A stretch of 64,000 nucleotides of DNA from JANSYL01 sp965229695 (GTDB lineage Bacteria > Pseudomonadota > Alphaproteobacteria > Rhodobacterales > Rhodobacteraceae): the NCBI GenBank assembly GCA_965229695.1, contig OZ245921.1, positions 496,001 through 560,000 on the forward strand. The letters are read 5' to 3'. Shown here one piece after another: positions 49,784 through 58,017 of this stretch. Every line of letters starts with the position of its first letter. The stretch's first letter is position 1. The notes under the pieces are model-generated. The model made no database searches and was not told the origin of the DNA. It saw only the letters and a program-made list of their open reading frames with translations. A program made the position numbers and the translations under genes.

Positions 49784-52413
49784 TGGACGGCGGGATGGGG
49801 CCAGAGACGCGATCGACCTGCCCCTATTGCGGGGTCGGATGTGGCGTGTTGCTGCGCCGCGACGGGGCCGGTGGCCTATCGGTGCGGGGCGATCCGACCC
49901 ATCCGGCGAATTTTGGGCGGCTCTGTTCCAAAGGATCGGCCCTGGGCGACACCGTGGGGCTGGGCCATCGGTTGCGCGCGCCGCAGGTGGATGGGCAGGC
50001 GGCGAGCTGGGAGGCGGCGCTGCAGGGGGTGGCGGATCGGTTTTCCGATATGATCGCCCGGCATGGGCCGGATAGCGTGGCGTTTTATGTCTCGGGTCAG
50101 CTTTTGACCGAGGATTATTATGTCGCCAATAAGCTGATGAAAGGCTTCATTGGTTCGGCCAATATTGACACGAATTCAAGGCTTTGCATGGCCTCGAGCG
50201 TGGCGGGGCACAAGCGCGCCTTTGGCAGTGACACGGTGCCCGGGACCTATGAAGATCTGGATGAGGCGGATCTGGTGGTTTTGGTGGGATCGAACCTCGC
50301 CTGGTGTCATCCGGTTCTTTATCAGCGCTTGATTGCCGCGCGGCAGGCGCGGGGCACGAAGATTGTTGTGGTCGATCCGCGCCGGACGGCCAGTTGCGAC
50401 CAGGCGGATCTGCATTTGCGGATCGCGCCGGGCGGGGATGTGGCGCTGTTCAACCGGCTTTTGGTCGAGATCGCGGCGCGCGGGGCGGTGGATGGCGATT
50501 TCTTGGCGCATGTGTCGGGGTTTGAGGCGGCCCTGGCAGCGGCGGAGGCGGAGGCTTTTGCCGCGAGCGGGCTGAGTGAGGCGGAGTTGGAGGCTTTCTG
50601 CCGGCTTTGGGTGCAGACCGAGCGGGTGGTCACGATTTACAGCCAAGGGGTGAACCAATCCACCAGCGGCACCGACAAGGTGAACGCGATCCTGAACTGC
50701 CATTTGGCAAGCGGGCGGATTGGCAAGCCGGGGATGGGGCCGTTTTCGGTCACCGGTCAACCCAATGCGATGGGCGGGCGCGAGGTGGGCGGTTTGGCCA
50801 ATATGCTGGCCTGCCATTTGGATCTGGAAAACGCCGATCACCGCTCGGCGGTGCGGGGGTTTTGGCAGGCGCCGTCGGTGCCGAGCGCGCCGGGGTTGAA
50901 GGCGGTGGATATGTTCCGCGCGGTGGGTGACGGGCGGATAAAGGCGCTGTGGATCATTCACACCAACCCGGCGGTGTCGATGCCCGAGGCGGATGCGGTG
51001 CGCGAGGCGATTGCGGGCTGCGAATTTGTGGTGGTGAGCGACGTGACCGGGGCGACGGATACGGCGCGGTTGGCGGATGTATTGCTGCCCGCGACGGCCT
51101 GGGCTGAGAAAGAGGGCACGGTCACCAATTCGGACCGCACGATCAGCCGCCAACGCGCGGTTTTGCCGGGGCCCGAGGGCGCGCGGGCGGATTGGGATAT
51201 ACTGGCCGAGGTTGGGCGGCGGATGGGCTGGGTCGAGGCCTTTGACTATGAGAGCCCGGCGGAGATTTTCCGTGAATATGCAGCACTTTCGGGGATCGCC
51301 GGGGGGTTTGGGCGCGACTTTGACATCTCGGGCCTGCAAGGGCTGGATGATGCGGGGTATGAGGCGTTGGAGCCGACCCGTTGGCCGGTGAGCGGGGCGC
51401 GCCGGGGCGGACGGTTCTTTGCGGATGGTCAGTTCTTTCACCCCGACGGCAAGGCACGGCTCTTGCCGGTGACCGCGCGCGCGCCTGCGGCGGTGCCATC
51501 GGCCCGCTATCCGTTCCGGCTGAACACCGGGCGGGTGCGGGACCAATGGCATACGATGACGCGCTCGGGATTGAGCGCGCGGCTGGCGGGGCATTTGGCG
51601 GAACCGTACCTGGATATCCACCCCAGTGATGCGGCACGATTGCAATTGCGGGCGGCGGATTTGGCCGAGGTCAAAAGCCCCCATGGCACCGCTATCCTGC
51701 GCGTGCGGGTAACCGATGCGGTGACCCCTGGGCAGCTTTTCGCGCCAATGCATTGGACCGGGGAGACCGCGCCAACGGGCCGGATCGACGCGCTGGTGGC
51801 CGCCGCGACCGACCCGGTTTCGGGTCAGCCGGAAAGCAAGGCGACGGTGGTTTCGGTCCAGCCGATGAAAGCGGCCTGGTATGGGTTCGCGATCTCAGCG
51901 GGCGCAATGCAGCCCGAGAGCGATTATTGGGCGCTTGCGCCAACAAAAGCCGGGTTTCGAGCCGAACTGGCGGGCTATGACGCGCCCGAGGATTGGGAGG
52001 CGGCGGCACGCAAGCTGTTCGATTTGCCGGAGGCGACGGCCACATCAATCCTGGATGCCGCGCGCGGCACGGCGCGGGTGGCGCTGGAACAGAATGGGCG
52101 CATCGCAGCGGCCCTGTTTGTGTCGAACAAACCGGTTGCGGTAATGCGCGATTACCTTGCCACCCTGCCCGGCACCGAGAGCCCCGGCGTGTTGACCGGC
52201 AAACCCCCGGCGGATGTGCCGGACCCGGGCGCGGTGCTTTGCGCCTGTTTCGGGGTTGGCATCAACACGATTGTCACGGCCATCGAAACCGATGGCCTGA
52301 TGACGGTCGAGGCAGTGGGCGCAGCCCTGGAAGCGGGGACAAATTGCGGCTCTTGCCGCCCGGAGATCGCAGCACTTCTCAGCCGGGCGCAGCTGCGCGA
52401 GGCGGCGGAATGA
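49783..52413 (+). CDS. nasA: Assimilatory nitrate reductase catalytic subunit NasA
   Basis: An 876-residue cytoplasmic molybdoenzyme reducing nitrate to nitrite. The N-terminal [4Fe-4S] motif is Cys13-x2-Cys16-x3-Cys20-x27-Cys48. Mo-bis-MGD binding segments follow (VLVGSNLAWCHPVL, VVDPRRTASCDQADLHLRI, GVNQSTSGTDKVNAI, FRLNTGRVRDQWHTMTRSG). The last about 60 residues are an additional BFD-like [2Fe-2S] module (CACFGVGINTIVTAIE...CGSCRPEIAALL), typical of NasA forms that accept electrons from a NADH- or ferredoxin-linked donor. No separate electron-donor subunit is encoded in the window. Confidence 0.97.
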   Translation: MDGGMGPETRSTCPYCGVGCGVLLRRDGAGGLSVRGDPTHPANFGRLCSKGSALGDTVGLGHRLRAPQVDGQAASWEAALQGVADRFSDMIARHGPDSVAFYVSGQLLTEDYYVANKLMKGFIGSANIDTNSRLCMASSVAGHKRAFGSDTVPGTYEDLDEADLVVLVGSNLAWCHPVLYQRLIAARQARGTKIVVVDPRRTASCDQADLHLRIAPGGDVALFNRLLVEIAARGAVDGDFLAHVSGFEAALAAAEAEAFAASGLSEAELEAFCRLWVQTERVVTIYSQGVNQSTSGTDKVNAILNCHLASGRIGKPGMGPFSVTGQPNAMGGREVGGLANMLACHLDLENADHRSAVRGFWQAPSVPSAPGLKAVDMFRAVGDGRIKALWIIHTNPAVSMPEADAVREAIAGCEFVVVSDVTGATDTARLADVLLPATAWAEKEGTVTNSDRTISRQRAVLPGPEGARADWDILAEVGRRMGWVEAFDYESPAEIFREYAALSGIAGGFGRDFDISGLQGLDDAGYEALEPTRWPVSGARRGGRFFADGQFFHPDGKARLLPVTARAPAAVPSARYPFRLNTGRVRDQWHTMTRSGLSARLAGHLAEPYLDIHPSDAARLQLRAADLAEVKSPHGTAILRVRVTDAVTPGQLFAPMHWTGETAPTGRIDALVAAATDPVSGQPESKATVVSVQPMKAAWYGFAISAGAMQPESDYWALAPTKAGFRAELAGYDAPEDWEAAARKLFDLPEATATSILDAARGTARVALEQNGRIAAALFVSNKPVAVMRDYLATLPGTESPGVLTGKPPADVPDPGAVLCACFGVGINTIVTAIETDGLMTVEAVGAALEAGTNCGSCRPEIAALLSRAQLREAAE

Positions 52414-53366
52414 GTTTGGCGGCCCATGTCGCCACGCTGGGGCGTGGACCGGGCCGGTCGCGCGCCCTGACGCTGGCCGAGGCCGAGGCGGCCATGGCGC
52501 TGATGCTGTCGGGAGACGCCGCGCCCGAGGCGGTGGGCGCATTGCTGATGCTGTTGCGGATGAAAGGCGAAACGCCGGAGGAGATCGCCGGGTTTGTCCA
52601 AGCTGCGCAGGCGGCCACCGATCCGCTGCCGGCGGTTGATCTGGATTGGCCAAGCTATGCCGCCGGGCGCACGCGCGGGCGCCCTTGGTTCCTGCTATCC
52701 GCCCGTTTGGTGGCGATGGCGGGGCACCGGGTGCTGATCCACGGGCGTAACGCGCAGGACGGCGCGGTGCGCGACCACCTGAGCGAGGCACAGATCCCCA
52801 CGGCATGGGAACCGGGTGCGCTGGACGCTGCCCTGACCGCGGGCGGCATCGCCTATGCCCCGCTGGAACATCTGCACCCGGCGCTGGACGCGCTGCTGGG
52901 ATTGCGCCCGGTTTTGGGCCTGCGATCCTGCGTCAACACCGTTTGCCGGATGCTGAACCCAGGCCAAGCGCGCGCCAGCGTTCAGGGCGTCTTTCACCCG
53001 ACCTATCGCCAGCTACAGACCGAGGCCGCCGCGCTTTTGGGCCAACCCGCGCTGACCGTGATCAAAGGTGGGGGGGGCGAGTTTGAGCGGCATCCCGGCA
53101 AGGATGTGCACAGCTTTGGTTTGCGCGGCGGCAGCCCGTTCGAGCGGGTTTTGCCAGCAATCAAGCGGGCCGAGGCACGGCGGCTGGCCGAGCTGCCCGC
53201 CGAGGTGACGCTGGCGCGGCTTTGGTCGGGCGCGGTTGCCGATGATTTCGCCGAAAACATCGTGATTGGCACCGCCGCCCTGGCGCTGGACACGCTGGGC
53301 CATGCTGCGCCCGAAACGCAGGCCCGCAGGCTTTGGTCGGCGCGGCTGGATGCCTTGGCCGCCTGA
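52410..53366 (+). CDS. TrpD2/YbiB-like glycosyltransferase-family protein
   Basis: A 318-residue protein of the anthranilate phosphoribosyltransferase fold but of the divergent YbiB/TrpD2 group. It keeps the helical N-terminal domain (LTLAEAEAAMALMLSGDAAPEAVGALLMLLRMKGET) and a central domain (LGLRSCVNTVCRMLNP, SVQGVFHPTY), but the TrpD GTGGD-type phosphoribosyl motif is not evident. YbiB-type proteins bind nucleic acids rather than making tryptophan. It overlaps nasA by four bases. Placement between nasA and cysG recurs in nitrate operons of this group, but its role there is unclear. Confidence 0.82.
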   Translation: MSLAAHVATLGRGPGRSRALTLAEAEAAMALMLSGDAAPEAVGALLMLLRMKGETPEEIAGFVQAAQAATDPLPAVDLDWPSYAAGRTRGRPWFLLSARLVAMAGHRVLIHGRNAQDGAVRDHLSEAQIPTAWEPGALDAALTAGGIAYAPLEHLHPALDALLGLRPVLGLRSCVNTVCRMLNPGQARASVQGVFHPTYRQLQTEAAALLGQPALTVIKGGGGEFERHPGKDVHSFGLRGGSPFERVLPAIKRAEARRLAELPAEVTLARLWSGAVADDFAENIVIGTAALALDTLGHAAPETQARRLWSARLDALAA

Positions 53367-53381
53367 AGGAAAGGAACAGGT

Positions 53382-54773
53382 ATGAAAAGCTTTCCGATGT
53401 TCATTCGCACGACCGGGCGACAGGTCATCATCGCAGGCGGCGGTGAACAGGCGGCGCAAAAGGCGCGGCTGATGTTGAAAACCGATGCCGAGATCGTGCT
53501 GGCGGCCCCTGCCCTGGAGGACGAGTTGGCGGCCCTGGTCGCCTCGGGCCGGGCGCGCCAGTATGCGGGCCCGCTGGAAGTGGCGGTCTTTCAAGGTGCG
53601 GCCATGGCCTTTATCGCCACGGGCTGCCCGGCTTGGGATAGCGCGCTGCATGGTCTGGCCAAGGCGGCACGTTGCCCGGTGAATGTGGTCGACCGCCCCG
53701 ATCTTTGCGACCTGACCACGCCGTCCATCGTGGATCGTGACCCGGTGGTGGTGGCGATTGGCACCGAAGGCACAGCGCCGGTCTTGGGGCGCGATCTGAA
53801 AACCCGGATCGAACAGATGCTGCCGATGAACCTGGGCGGCTTGGCGGAACTGGCCGGGCGCTTGCGGGCCAGTGTTGCCGCCGGCGTGCCGCGCGCCCGG
53901 CGGCGGGCCTTTTGGGCCTGGGTTTTCAAAGACAGCCCACGCGATGCCTGGACCCGTGGGGCCGAGCGCGCGGCGGCGCAGGCGATCAAGGCCGCCATTG
54001 CCGCAGGTGGCGCGCCCGAGGCGCAGGCCGATGGCGCCATCGCGCTGGTGGGCGCGGGCCCCGGCGCGAAGGATTTGCTGACCCTGCGCGCGGTGGAGCG
54101 GCTGCAGGAGGCCGATGTGATCTTTTACGACCGATTGGTTGATAAGGAGGTTCTGGAACTGGCCCGCCGTGATGCGGAGCGCGTGTTTGTCGGCAAACAT
54201 GTGGGCGCCCATGCCTGGCCCCAGGCGCAGATCAATCGGGTGATCGTGGCCGAAGCGCTGAAAGGCCGCCGGGTGGTGCGGTTGAAATCGGGTGATCCGG
54301 GGATTTTTGGCCGCGCGGGGGAGGAGTTGGAGGCCGCGCGGCAGGCCGGTGTGCCCGCCGAGATCGTGCCCGGTGTGACGGCGGTATCGGCTGCCGGGGC
54401 GGCGATGGGCGAAAGCCTGACCGAGCGGGGGGTCAGCGATGCGCTGGTCCTGGCCACGGGCACCGGGCGGGCCGAAGCCGCCCGGCCCGATTGCACCCGG
54501 TTGTCCGGGCCCGGCACGACAACGGCGTTTTACATGTCGGTCGGGCAAGCGGCGCGCATTCAGACCGATCTGCGGCGGCAGGGCTTGCCGGGGGCAGCCA
54601 GGGTCACGGTGGCCTGCGAGGTGTCAAAGCCGGGTGAGCGGGTGCTGTCGACGACGTTGGACCGTCTGCCCGAGGATATCCGCGCCCAGGGCATTCAAGG
54701 CTGCGCGGTGATCTTGGTGACATGGCCCCATGGTGCGGCGGCGGGTTCGGAGCGCTTGGCCCTGACCGCCTAA
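53382..54773 (+). CDS. cysG: Siroheme synthase CysG (multifunctional)
   Basis: A 463-residue enzyme making siroheme, the cofactor of NirB. The N-terminal part (about 1-200) is the NAD-dependent precorrin-2 dehydrogenase/ferrochelatase (VIIAGGGEQAAQKARLML, CPVNVVDRPDLCDLTTPSIVDRD). The C-terminal part (about 215-463) is uroporphyrinogen-III methyltransferase (IALVGAGPGAKDLLTLRA, VIFYDRLV, RLKSGDPGIFGRAGEE, VPGVTAVSAAGA). It is the last gene of the nitrate operon and is followed by a strong terminator. Confidence 0.96.
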   Translation: MKSFPMFIRTTGRQVIIAGGGEQAAQKARLMLKTDAEIVLAAPALEDELAALVASGRARQYAGPLEVAVFQGAAMAFIATGCPAWDSALHGLAKAARCPVNVVDRPDLCDLTTPSIVDRDPVVVAIGTEGTAPVLGRDLKTRIEQMLPMNLGGLAELAGRLRASVAAGVPRARRRAFWAWVFKDSPRDAWTRGAERAAAQAIKAAIAAGGAPEAQADGAIALVGAGPGAKDLLTLRAVERLQEADVIFYDRLVDKEVLELARRDAERVFVGKHVGAHAWPQAQINRVIVAEALKGRRVVRLKSGDPGIFGRAGEELEAARQAGVPAEIVPGVTAVSAAGAAMGESLTERGVSDALVLATGTGRAEAARPDCTRLSGPGTTTAFYMSVGQAARIQTDLRRQGLPGAARVTVACEVSKPGERVLSTTLDRLPEDIRAQGIQGCAVILVTWPHGAAAGSERLALTA

Positions 54774-54794
54774 ATCAGCGGTGGATCGCAACAA

Positions 54795-54820
54795 AAAACG
54801 CGGGCCAGGGCCCGCGTTTT
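54795..54820. terminator. Bidirectional terminator between cysG and tpa
   Basis: AAAACGCGGGC (54795-54805) pairs with GCCCGCGTTTT (54810-54820) around CAGG. The A and T runs let it work for the convergent cysG and tpa transcripts alike. Confidence 0.9.
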
Positions 54821-54845
54821 GGTGTTTTGGCAGTGCTTTGCTGGC

Positions 54846-56225
54846 TTAGCCGAAGACCCGGCCCAGCGCGCCATCAATCGCATCGGTGATCTGGTCGATA
54901 TCATCCGGCGTCGCGATCAGCGCGGGGCTGAGGCAGAGCGTGTTGTTGAAGCCCGGGATCGAGCGGTTGGTGGCCCCGATGATCACGCCTTGGCCCATGC
55001 AATCGGCGACGACCGCCTGCACCTGCTTTTCGGCGGCCGGTTCTTTGGTGGCACGATCAGCGACCAGTTCGGCCCCACAGAACAGGCCTTTGCCGCGCAC
55101 TTGGCCGATGACGGCGTGCTTTTCGGCCAGGGCGTTGAGGTTGGCCATCAGACGGTCCCCCATGGCGGTGCAATTGTCCAACAGCCCTTCTTCCTCGATG
55201 ATCGCCATGTTTTCGATCGCCGCGGCGGGGCCTGCGGTGCAGCCGCCGAAGGTGCTGATGTCGCGGAAGTAATCCAGCGGGTCTTCGGGCGCGGCTTTGA
55301 ACATGTCGAACACCTTTTCGGTGGTGACCATGCAGGCGATGGCGGCATAGCCCGAGGCGACGCCTTTGGCCATGGTGACGAAATCGGGTTCGATGCCGAA
55401 CTGCTGATAGCCGAACCAGCTGCCGGTGCGGCCGACGCCGCAGACAACCTCGTCAATATGCAGCAGTATGTCGTATTTCTTGCAAATCTCCTGCACGCGG
55501 GGCCAGTAGCCTTCGGGCGGGGTGATGACACCGCCGCCTGCGGTGACCGGCTCGAGGCAGAGGGCGCCAACGGTGTCGGGGCCTTCGCGCAGGATGACCT
55601 CTTCAATCGCGTCAGCGGCGCGTTCTCCGTAGTTTTCCACATCCCACTGGGCGCGGTATTCCAGGCAATGAGGCACGGGCACGAAGCCGGGGGTGTAGGG
55701 GCCGTATTGGGCGTTGCGTTCCTGCTGGCCGCCCGCCGACATGGTGGTGATGGTCGCGCCGTGGTAATCGCGTTCGCGGTAGAGGATCTTATGCTTCTTG
55801 CCGCCATAGCGCTTATGGGCGATCTGGCGGACCATTTTGAAGGCTTTCTCATTCGCCTCGGAGCCGGAGTTGGTGTAGTAGACCCGGCTCATCCCCGGCA
55901 TTTTGTCGATCAGCTTTTCGGCGAAAATCGCGCCGGGGATCGAGCCTGCGGAGTTCGAGAAATAAGGCAGTTGGATCAGCTGGTCGCGGATGGCGTTGGC
56001 GATGCGTTCGCGGCCATAGCCGACATTGACGGTCCAAACCCCGCCCGAGACCGCATCGAGATGCTCTTTGCCGGTGGCATCCCACACCCGCATGCCGCGA
56101 CCTTCGACGATGATCTTGGGGTCGATGGACTCAAACGGTTTGTGCCCGGTCAGGTGGTGCCAGACATGGGCGCGGTCCGCTTCGATGACGGTGCCGAGGT
56201 CGTTGGGCTGAATCTGCGTGTTCAT
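54846..56225 (-). CDS. tpa: Taurine:pyruvate aminotransferase Tpa
   Basis: A 459-residue class-III PLP aminotransferase converting taurine and pyruvate to sulfoacetaldehyde and alanine. Visible: YTNSGSEANEKAFKM (117-131), YHGATITTMSAGG, LLHIDEVVCGVGRTG with the PLP-ring Asp258, and the Schiff-base Lys287 in DFVTMAKG. The N-terminus (HVWHHLTGHKPFE) is the Tpa type rather than that of omega-amino acid transaminases. It is divergent from tauR and near xsc, the enzyme that uses its product. Operator-like repeats at 56292-56324 lie just upstream. Confidence 0.95.
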   Translation of the reverse strand: MNTQIQPNDLGTVIEADRAHVWHHLTGHKPFESIDPKIIVEGRGMRVWDATGKEHLDAVSGGVWTVNVGYGRERIANAIRDQLIQLPYFSNSAGSIPGAIFAEKLIDKMPGMSRVYYTNSGSEANEKAFKMVRQIAHKRYGGKKHKILYRERDYHGATITTMSAGGQQERNAQYGPYTPGFVPVPHCLEYRAQWDVENYGERAADAIEEVILREGPDTVGALCLEPVTAGGGVITPPEGYWPRVQEICKKYDILLHIDEVVCGVGRTGSWFGYQQFGIEPDFVTMAKGVASGYAAIACMVTTEKVFDMFKAAPEDPLDYFRDISTFGGCTAGPAAAIENMAIIEEEGLLDNCTAMGDRLMANLNALAEKHAVIGQVRGKGLFCGAELVADRATKEPAAEKQVQAVVADCMGQGVIIGATNRSIPGFNNTLCLSPALIATPDDIDQITDAIDGALGRVFG

Positions 56226-56291
56226 CGAAATCGTCCCTTTTTTTGAGCTGCCAGTGGAGATTGCTTCGATGCCGTATCGCCCCTTATGGCC

Positions 56292-56324
56292 ATAGGGCCA
56301 GAGTCGTGATTCTGATAAGGCCAG
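56292..56324 (-). promoter_or_regulatory. TauR operator candidate at tpa (two CTGGCC(C/T)TAT repeats)
   Basis: On the minus strand CTGGCCTTAT (56324-56315) and CTGGCCCTAT (56301-56292) are direct repeats with a 23-bp step, about 70-100 bases upstream of tpa. The identical arrangement precedes xsc (57911, 57934). They resemble the CTGGACYTAA repeats reported for TauR in Rhodobacter capsulatus. A further CTGGACCTAG lies at 56401-56410 on the plus strand before tauR. Confidence 0.7.
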
Positions 56325-56436
56325 ATAGGATATCGTCGAGGGTGATTTTGGAGGGATCGACGATCAAGCGCCCCGGCTTGTCTGGCCGCGGATGACCTGG
56401 CTGGACCTAGACGCGCCCTGAATTTAGCGGCATTTT

Positions 56437-57933
56437 ATGTCCAGAATGTCGATCCACGCTGAAACCATCTATTTGGATGCTGCCGATGGCGGCACGCTGC
56501 AATCGCAGATCAAACGGCAGATCGTGGCCAAAATCCTGTCAGGCCTGTTTGTTGCCGGGGACAAGCTGCCCTCGAGCCGGGCCTTGGCGCGGCATTTGGG
56601 GATCAGCCGGATCACCGTGACCATCGCCTATTCCGATCTGGTTGCCGATGGCTATGTCGAGGCGCGGGGCAGATCCGGTTATTTCGTGTCCAGTTCAGCG
56701 CCCTCGGGCAAGCTTCCCGACGAGGCGGCACAAAGCCGGGCGGAAAACGCGGTGGATTGGGGGCGGTTTCTGGGGCATCGCGACCCGATCCAGGCCACCA
56801 TCGTGCGCCCGTCGGACTGGCGGCGCTATCGTTATCCTTTCATCTATGGCCAACCTGACCCGACGCTGTTTGACCACCAAAACTGGCGGCTTTGCGCGAT
56901 GCAGGCACTGGGCAAACGCGATTTCGGCGTACTGACAGCAGATTACTATGCTGAGGATGACCCGCTGCTGGTCGATTTTATTCGGCGGCATATCCTGACC
57001 CGGCGCGGCATCTCGGCCCCGACTGACACGATCCTGATCACGCTGGGCTCGCAAAACGCGCTTTGGCTGACGGTGCAGCTTTTGCTGTCGCAGCGGCGTA
57101 CGGCGGCAATTGAAAATCCGGGCTATCCGGGTCTGCGCGACATTCTTCAGCATTCCAGGTGTCATGTGCACACCGTTGAGGTGGATGCCGATGGCCTGCC
57201 CCCCGATGCGCTGCCAGAGCATGTGGATGTGGTCTACACCACCGTCAGCCACCATTGCCCAACCAATGTCACCATGCCCACCAAGCGTCGGCGCGCGCTG
57301 CTGGATCAGGCGGTGGAGCGCGGCATGGTGATTGTGGAAGACGATTACGAGTTCGAGCTGTCGTTTCACACCCCGCCCTCGCCCTCGCTCAAATCGCTGG
57401 ATACGGCGGGATCGGTGATCCATATCGGATCGTTTTCAAAATCGCTGTTTCCGGGGTTGCGGCTTGGCTACATGGTCGCCCCTGCCCCGTTCATCCGCGA
57501 AGCGCGCGCGCTGCGCACCAGCGTGCTGCGCCATCCCCCGGGGCTGACCCAGCGCACGGCGGCCTATTTCCTATCGCTGGGGCATTATTCCAGCCAGATT
57601 AACCGGATCGCGGCCGCCTATAGCCGCCGCCGCCAGGCGATGGCGTACGCCATCGACGAACATGGGCTGACCATCGCCGGGCCGGGCAGCAGCGGTGGGT
57701 CAAGCTTTTGGATGGCCGCCCCCGATCACGTGGACACATTGGAATTGGCGCACCGGTTGCACCAACGCGGTGTGGTGATTGAGCCCGGTGGCCCGTTTTT
57801 CGACCCCAATCATCCGGTCGCGCGCAATTTCTACCGTTTGGCCTATTCCTCGATCCCGTCGGAGCGCATTGGCGAAGGGATCGCGATCATTGCCGATGAG
57901 ATCGGCAAAACTGGCCCTATTTCGCCCGCTTAA
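56437..57933 (+). CDS. tauR: TauR, MocR/GntR-type regulator of taurine catabolism
   Basis: A 498-residue MocR-family regulator: N-terminal GntR winged helix (about 20-88; LQSQIKRQIVAKILSGLFVAGDKLPSSRALARHLGISRITV) and a C-terminal fold-type-I aminotransferase-like domain with the PLP lysine in IGSFSKSLFPGLRLGYMVAP. TauR activates tpa and is required for taurine use in R. capsulatus. Here it lies between tpa and xsc. The end of its own reading frame contains one of the two xsc operator repeats (57911-57920). Confidence 0.94.
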   Translation: MSRMSIHAETIYLDAADGGTLQSQIKRQIVAKILSGLFVAGDKLPSSRALARHLGISRITVTIAYSDLVADGYVEARGRSGYFVSSSAPSGKLPDEAAQSRAENAVDWGRFLGHRDPIQATIVRPSDWRRYRYPFIYGQPDPTLFDHQNWRLCAMQALGKRDFGVLTADYYAEDDPLLVDFIRRHILTRRGISAPTDTILITLGSQNALWLTVQLLLSQRRTAAIENPGYPGLRDILQHSRCHVHTVEVDADGLPPDALPEHVDVVYTTVSHHCPTNVTMPTKRRRALLDQAVERGMVIVEDDYEFELSFHTPPSPSLKSLDTAGSVIHIGSFSKSLFPGLRLGYMVAPAPFIREARALRTSVLRHPPGLTQRTAAYFLSLGHYSSQINRIAAAYSRRRQAMAYAIDEHGLTIAGPGSSGGSSFWMAAPDHVDTLELAHRLHQRGVVIEPGGPFFDPNHPVARNFYRLAYSSIPSERIGEGIAIIADEIGKTGPISPA

Positions 57934-57949
57934 CTGGCCCTATGGCCAG
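57911..57949 (+). promoter_or_regulatory. TauR operator candidate at xsc (two CTGGCCCTAT repeats)
   Basis: CTGGCCCTAT occurs at 57911-57920 and 57934-57943, a 23-bp step identical to that at tpa. The second copy extends to the palindrome CTGGCC-CTAT-GGCCAG. A further half-site ATGGCCAG lies near 57981. They end about 70 bases before the xsc start. Confidence 0.7.
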
Positions 57950-58017
57950 ATCGGAGATTCGGTTTAGTCGACCTCGCCGTAATGGCCAGAAGCCTCTATG
58001 ACTAAGGACAAAAAGAC

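Noticed and set aside
52410..53366. Tryptophan biosynthesis trpD
   Set aside because: The fold matches but the phosphoribosyl-pyrophosphate motif is not evident and there are no trp neighbours; the YbiB/TrpD2 group fits better.
54819..56246. A 475-codon open frame antisense to tpa
   Set aside because: Low-complexity Gly/Asp/Phe shadow; tpa on the minus strand has all catalytic motifs.
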